Origin: Kosakonia pseudosacchari
GTDB taxonomy: Bacteria > Pseudomonadota > Gammaproteobacteria > Enterobacterales > Enterobacteriaceae
Reading direction: 5' to 3'
NCBI RefSeq assembly: GCF_900184035.1
Contig: NZ_FXWP01000020.1
Location: 38,943 to 102,942 of the forward strand
Length of the DNA: 64,000 nucleotides
In this document: one piece after another, positions 54,437 through 64,000 of the stretch
Position numbering within the stretch: the stretch's first letter is position 1
Layout of the letters: each line of letters opens with the position of its first letter
The notes under the pieces: generated by a model
The model's input: only the letters and a program-made list of their open reading frames with translations
Database searches by the model: none
What the model was told of the DNA's origin: nothing
Translations under genes and position numbers: made by a program

Positions 54437-55336
54437 ATGTTAGACAACTCGCGTTTACGCATAGCTATTCAGAAATCCGGCCGCCTGAGCGAAGATTCAC
54501 GCGAACTACTGGCCCGCTGCGGGATTAAAATTAACCTGCACACCCAGCGCCTGATCGCCCTGGCGGAAAATATGCCGATTGATATTCTGCGCGTACGCGA
54601 TGATGACATTCCAGGCCTTGTGATGGACGGTGTCGTTGATTTGGGCATCATCGGCGAAAACGTACTGGAAGAAGAGCTGCTGACCCGCCGTGCGCAGGGT
54701 GAAGATCCGCGCTATTTCACCCTCCGTCGCCTCGATTTTGGCGGTTGCCGCCTGTCGCTGGCAACCCCGGTCGATGAAAGCTGGAACGGGCCGCAAGCGC
54801 TGGACGGCAAACGGATCGCCACCTCTTACCCGCACCTGTTAAAACGTTATCTCGATCAGAAAGGCGTCTCTTTTAAATCGTGTCTGTTAAATGGTTCTGT
54901 TGAGGTCGCCCCGCGTGCGGGCCTGGCGGATGCGATTTGCGATCTGGTTTCGACCGGCGCGACGCTCGAAGCTAATGGCCTGCGCGAAGTGGAAGTGATT
55001 TACCGCTCTAAAGCCTGCCTGATTCAGCGCGATGGTGAAATGACCGACGCCAAGCAGCAACTTATCGATAAACTGCTGACCCGTATTCAGGGTGTTATTC
55101 AGGCGCGCGAATCGAAATACATCATGATGCACGCGCCAAGCGAGCGTCTGGAAGAGGTCATCGCCCTGCTGCCTGGCGCTGAACGCCCCACGATCCTGCC
55201 GCTGGCGGGCGATCAGCAGCGTGTGGCAATGCACATGGTCAGCAGCGAAACCCTGTTCTGGGAAACCATGGAAAAACTGAAGGCGCTGGGGGCAAGTTCC
55301 ATTCTGGTGCTGCCGATTGAGAAGATGATGGAGTAA
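54437..55336 (+). CDS. hisG: ATP phosphoribosyltransferase
   Basis: First enzyme of histidine synthesis, 299 residues, the long form with a C-terminal ACT-like domain that binds histidine for feedback inhibition. Segments [20 protein letters not shown] (5-24), [15 protein letters not shown] near 69 and the PRPP loop GRLSL...[13 protein letters not shown] near 173 are typical. AGAGGA precedes the ATG. It is under attenuation by hisL. Confidence 0.97.
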   Translation: MLDNSRLRIAIQKSGRLSEDSRELLARCGIKINLHTQRLIALAENMPIDILRVRDDDIPGLVMDGVVDLGIIGENVLEEELLTRRAQGEDPRYFTLRRLDFGGCRLSLATPVDESWNGPQALDGKRIATSYPHLLKRYLDQKGVSFKSCLLNGSVEVAPRAGLADAICDLVSTGATLEANGLREVEVIYRSKACLIQRDGEMTDAKQQLIDKLLTRIQGVIQARESKYIMMHAPSERLEEVIALLPGAERPTILPLAGDQQRVAMHMVSSETLFWETMEKLKALGASSILVLPIEKMME

Positions 55337-55340
55337 AGCC

Positions 55341-60845
<5,505 letters not shown>

Positions 60846-60852
<7 letters not shown>

Positions 60853-61457
60853 CAGAGCAACAACTGGCCCAACTGGACTGGGAAAAAACCGACGGACTGC
60901 TGCCCGCCGTGGTGCAACATGCGGTTTCCGGCGAAGTGCTGATGCTGGGTTACATGAACAAAGAAGCGCTGGCAAAAACACAGGAAAGCGGCAAAGTCAC
61001 TTTTTTCTCCCGCACTAAGAGGCGTCTGTGGACCAAAGGTGAAACTTCAGGTCACTTCCTTAATGTGGTGAAAATAGCCCCAGATTGCGACAACGACACG
61101 TTGTTGGTCCTTGTTAATCCTATCGGCCCAACCTGCCACACGGGAACCTCCAGTTGCTTTGGCGATACCAGTCACCAATGGTTGTTCCTCTACCAGTTAG
61201 AAGAGCTGCTCGCCGCGCGTAAAACCGCCGACCCGGCAAGTTCTTACACCGCCAAACTCTACGCCAGCGGTACTAAACGTATTGCGCAGAAAGTGGGGGA
61301 AGAAGGTGTAGAAACCGCGCTGGCGGCAACCGTAAACGACCGAGAAGAGTTGACTAACGAGGCCTCTGACCTGATGTATCACCTGCTGGTGCTGTTGCAG
61401 GATCAGCAGCTTGATTTAACGACCGTGATTGAGAATTTACGCACGCGGCATAAATAG
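60846..61457 (+). CDS. hisI: Bifunctional phosphoribosyl-AMP cyclohydrolase / phosphoribosyl-ATP pyrophosphatase
   Basis: HisIE fusion of 203 residues for steps two and three of the pathway. The cyclohydrolase half has [36 protein letters not shown] (starting near 36) and the metal cysteines CDNDT and [12 protein letters not shown] near 76-101. The pyrophosphohydrolase half has [20 protein letters not shown] near 150 and [11 protein letters not shown] near 176. It is the last his gene. Confidence 0.97.
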
Positions 61458-61464
61458 TAGACGT

Positions 61465-61495
61465 AAAAAAACCGGGCGCTGCCCGGTTTTTTTGT
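61465..61495 (+). terminator. Terminator of the his operon
   Basis: AAAAAAACCGGGC-GCT-GCCCGGTTTTTTTG, 8 bases past the hisI stop; the A and U tracts make it work in both directions, serving the convergent wzzB gene too. Confidence 0.92.
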
Positions 61496-61497
61496 GC

Positions 61498-62481
61498 TTA
61501 TGCTTTCGATTGATAATTTCGGAAGGCGTTACGCATCAGCACAAAACCTGTCCCCAGGATACCGCCGAGTAAAATTGCCAGTACCAGAGTAATTACCTTA
61601 CGCGGACTATCGCGGCGGATAGGCAAAGTTGGTTTCATTACATAGCGATACGCATGAATATTCTGAGGCTTTACGACTATACTCTGGATATCTAATAGAT
61701 TTTGCCGAGTTTTATAGTAATCATCAGAGAAAATCAGCGGACGGGAAGATTCATTTTTCACCATTGATTCCAGTGCCGTACTGCCGAGCAGAAACATAGT
61801 GTCCTGAGACACGTTTTCTGTTTGTTGCACTTGTGGCGACTTGACACCAGACTCTTTAGCCACCGAGAGCGCCTGAATAATCTGTTTGATGCGCAAATTC
61901 TTTTGTTCCTGCGCCACTTTTTCCTGTGTGGACAATGAGTTAACCAAATTTGTCGTTTGAGATTTAACATTGTTCTTTAAATCATCTACCAATTCTCTGG
62001 CGATTTGCTGGTCGACTTTTTCAATATATTCTGCCAGCTTCCTCTGTGCATCTTGAGCACTTGATCCGACATAGGCTAGCTTAAGGGGTAATGGTTGCCC
62101 TCGCACCGCAGCACCAATTGTCAGCTCTTCAGGTTTTTCCTGATTCTTAAGAGCTTCCGCAAGAGCAGAAAAAGCCGAATTGAAACGCACAATCACGCGT
62201 TGTTGGATATCCGTGATATCAAACTCTGGATCACTGATTATTACACTCATCGCATTTGAGTAACCAGCAATCTGCCCGACATCCGGAGCACTGATCACGG
62301 CGATCGATGTCCATTTTTCTTTGGCGATGCTTAGATAGATGCCAGCAACAATTACAGCGACAAGAATAAATAAGGCTACAATCCACTTACCGCGCCAGAC
62401 TTGAGATAAAACATCTAACAAATCAATCTGTTCTGAATCATTGTTCTGTCTGGCTGGCAAACTTTGTTTTTCGTATGTCAT
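61498..62481 (-). CDS. wzzB: O-antigen chain length regulator Wzz
   Basis: Polysaccharide co-polymerase of 327 residues in the inner membrane. First membrane helix GKWIVALFILVAVIVAGIYL (about 32-51), a large periplasmic region with coiled segments, and a second helix VITLVLAILLGGILGTGFVL near 295, preceded by the proline-rich YVMKPTLPIRRDSPRK typical of Wzz. The start MTYEKQSLPARQN at 62481 is chosen; an earlier ATG adds eight residues without support. Position next to hisI is conserved in enterics. It sets O-antigen modal length with Wzy. Confidence 0.93.
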   Translation of the reverse strand: MTYEKQSLPARQNNDSEQIDLLDVLSQVWRGKWIVALFILVAVIVAGIYLSIAKEKWTSIAVISAPDVGQIAGYSNAMSVIISDPEFDITDIQQRVIVRFNSAFSALAEALKNQEKPEELTIGAAVRGQPLPLKLAYVGSSAQDAQRKLAEYIEKVDQQIARELVDDLKNNVKSQTTNLVNSLSTQEKVAQEQKNLRIKQIIQALSVAKESGVKSPQVQQTENVSQDTMFLLGSTALESMVKNESSRPLIFSDDYYKTRQNLLDIQSIVVKPQNIHAYRYVMKPTLPIRRDSPRKVITLVLAILLGGILGTGFVLMRNAFRNYQSKA

Positions 62482-62684
62482 AGCAACCCTAAATAAGAAG
62501 CGCAAAGAGAATTATAAAGCGCGAGTTTAGCGGTTCGTTATTTTTTTTCTATAGGACTACGTGTAATTAAGATTTACCAGACACTATTTAAGAATTATGA
62601 CCGCGTTTATAACTGATAGCGATTGCCGGTCTGGGATCATACAATAGACAGATTGTACGTTTTTGATGTTAGAAAGGATGAGCT

Positions 62685-63689
62685 ATGAATTTTCTGGTTA
62701 CCGGCGCCGCCGGGTTTATCGGCTATCACGTTAGTGAACGTTTGTTGAAAGCGGGCCACCAGGTTGTGGGTATTGATAACCTGAATGATTACTACGATGT
62801 CAACCTGAAACAGGCGCGCCTGGATCTCCTGGCCTCTCCCGATTTTCATTTTCATAAAATCGATCTCGCCGACCGCGAAGAGATGGCGCAGTTGTTTGCG
62901 CATGAGAAATTTGATCGCGTGATTCATCTCGCTGCACAAGCAGGTGTCCGCTACTCGCTGGAAAACCCGCACGTGTACGCAGAATCCAATCTGATTGGTC
63001 ATCTGAACATTCTTGAAGGCTGCCGCCATCATAAAGTGCAGCACCTGCTGTATGCATCCTCCAGCTCCGTTTACGGGTTAAACCGTAAGATGCCGTTCTC
63101 AACCGACGATTCGGTTGATCACCCGGTATCACTCTACGCGGCAACGAAAAAAGCCAATGAACTGATGTCACATACCTATTCCCATCTCTATGGTCTGCCA
63201 ACGACCGGCCTGCGTTTCTTTACGGTTTACGGCCCCTGGGGACGCCCGGATATGGCGCTGTTCAAGTTCACCAAAGCGATGCTGGAAGGCAAGAGCATAG
63301 ATGTGTACAACTACGGCAAGATGAAGCGCGACTTCACCTATATTGACGATATCGTGGAAGCGATTATCCGTATGCAAGATGTGATCCCGCAACCGGATGC
63401 AAACTGGACCGTCGAAAGCGGCTCACCGGCGACCAGTTCCGCTCCTTACCATGTTTATAACATTGGAAACAGTTCGCCAGTTGAGTTGATGGATTACATC
63501 ACGGCACTGGAAGAAGCATTAGGGATTGAAGCGCAGAAAAACATGATGCCGATCCAGCCTGGCGACGTTCTGGAGACGAGCGCAGATACCCGGCCACTGT
63601 ATGCTGTAACAGGCTTTAAGCCTCAGACATCGGTCAAAGACGGCGTGAAGCGTTTTGTTGACTGGTACAGAAATTTTTATAAGGTGTAA
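62685..63689 (+). CDS. uge: UDP-glucuronate 4-epimerase (Uge/GalE-like SDR)
   Basis: Extended SDR of 334 residues that interconverts UDP-glucuronate and UDP-galacturonate for lipopolysaccharide or capsule. NAD loop LVTGAAGFIGYHVSERLLKA (4-23), DNLNDYYDVNLKQARLDLL near 36, catalytic SSSSVYG near 124 with YAATKKANE (Tyr149, Lys153) and RFFTVYGPWGRPDMAL near 177, all as in Klebsiella Uge and its relatives. AAGGATGAG precedes the ATG. It lies divergent from wzzB, at the edge of the polysaccharide region that continues beyond the window. The symbol rests on sequence resemblance. Confidence 0.9.
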   Translation: MNFLVTGAAGFIGYHVSERLLKAGHQVVGIDNLNDYYDVNLKQARLDLLASPDFHFHKIDLADREEMAQLFAHEKFDRVIHLAAQAGVRYSLENPHVYAESNLIGHLNILEGCRHHKVQHLLYASSSSVYGLNRKMPFSTDDSVDHPVSLYAATKKANELMSHTYSHLYGLPTTGLRFFTVYGPWGRPDMALFKFTKAMLEGKSIDVYNYGKMKRDFTYIDDIVEAIIRMQDVIPQPDANWTVESGSPATSSAPYHVYNIGNSSPVELMDYITALEEALGIEAQKNMMPIQPGDVLETSADTRPLYAVTGFKPQTSVKDGVKRFVDWYRNFYKV

Positions 63690-63693
63690 AAAA

Positions 63694-64000
63694 TCACCTG
63701 CTTAGCAGGTGGCATTGATTTCGCCCCAGAGGGGCGTACTAAAAGCCCTACAATTAGTCTCTGCCTGTTCTGAACGATTTAAATCCAAAGACAATAAGGC
63801 AAAGCCAAAACCTCTTGCTGACCACCTCCATAGGAGGGGGTGTTCAGGCAGGGATAAAAAAAACGGCCCTGACGGGCTGACGGTTCCCCATAAATAAAGA
63901 CAGGCATAGAAGGTTGTGATCTACTTAGTGTTCCACCAAAAAGTAAGGTCACACCTCTATGCCTGCTTCACAAGTTTGCCATAAATTTTTCAGCCAGTCC
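63694..64000. other. Hairpin-rich region, possible mobile-element edge
   Basis: Structures seen: CACCTGC-TTA-GCAGGTG just after the uge stop (possible terminator), CGCCCC-AGA-GGGGCG, GCCCT-GAC-GGGC with A tracts near 63865, and a longer imperfect inverted repeat CAGGCATAGAAGGTTGTGA...TCACACCTCTATGCCTG between about 63901 and 63975. An ATG inside the last arm opens a frame (MPASQVCHKFFSQS) that runs out of the window. Inverted ends followed by such a frame suggest an insertion sequence, and the hairpins recall IS200/IS605-type ends, but I cannot name a family. Confidence 0.35.

Overview
The window is a chromosomal segment of an enteric gammaproteobacterium (Enterobacteriaceae). The order tmaR-yeeA-gyrI-dacD-sbcB-tsuBA-plaP-yeeZ-hisLGDCBHAFI-wzzB, and amn and yeeO beside tRNA-Asn genes, match the 44 min region of Escherichia coli. 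A complete anaerobic cobalamin operon and several genes foreign to E. coli K-12 suggest a Kosakonia, Enterobacter or Klebsiella-like genus; I cannot fix the genus from sequence alone.

Layout. 0-8.6 kb: a truncated chemoreceptor, a LysR regulator, a GNAT acetyltransferase, the small motility protein YjfB behind a near-perfect sigma-28 promoter, an AcuR-type TetR regulator with acrylyl-CoA reductase AcuI, AMP nucleosidase and an M24 aminopeptidase. 8.8-10.7 kb: the MATE exporter gene yeeO between two identical, inverted tRNA-Asn genes. 10.9-12.1 kb: a secreted alpha/beta hydrolase.

12.2-19.6 kb is the highlight: an AT-richer, tightly coupled minus-strand operon that looks like a RiPP (ribosomally made, modified peptide) pathway. 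In transcription order it has a 50-residue precursor gene, a hairpin, YcaO, TfuA, an HExxH protein, a ThiS/CysO-like sulfur carrier ending in Gly-Gly, an E1-like adenylyltransferase fused to a rhodanese domain, an MFS exporter, a JmjC-type oxygenase and a methyltransferase. YcaO plus TfuA predicts backbone thioamidation. The carrier, E1 and rhodanese would form a dedicated sulfur supply, and the HExxH and JmjC proteins may hydroxylate the peptide.

19.6-29.1 kb is accessory: AT-rich spacer, a GGCT-like protein, unknown proteins, a YaiL-like protein, a cold-shock-domain protein, a flavin-dependent monooxygenase, L,D-transpeptidase LdtA, a HigBA-like toxin-antitoxin pair, a diverged second EF-G and an ArsR-type regulator.

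29.2-43.6 kb (minus strand): cbiABCDETFGHJKLP-cobUST, headed by a cobalamin riboswitch. The cobalt transporter genes cbiMNQO, which lie between cbiL and cbiP in Salmonella, are absent. pduX (threonine kinase for the B12 side chain) diverges from it. 45-54 kb is the conserved tmaR to yeeZ block, with a LexA box at gyrI. 54.2-61.5 kb is the histidine operon with its leader peptide and attenuator. 61.5-64 kb begins the surface polysaccharide region: wzzB, a UDP-glucuronate 4-epimerase, and a hairpin-rich stretch that may be the edge of a mobile element.
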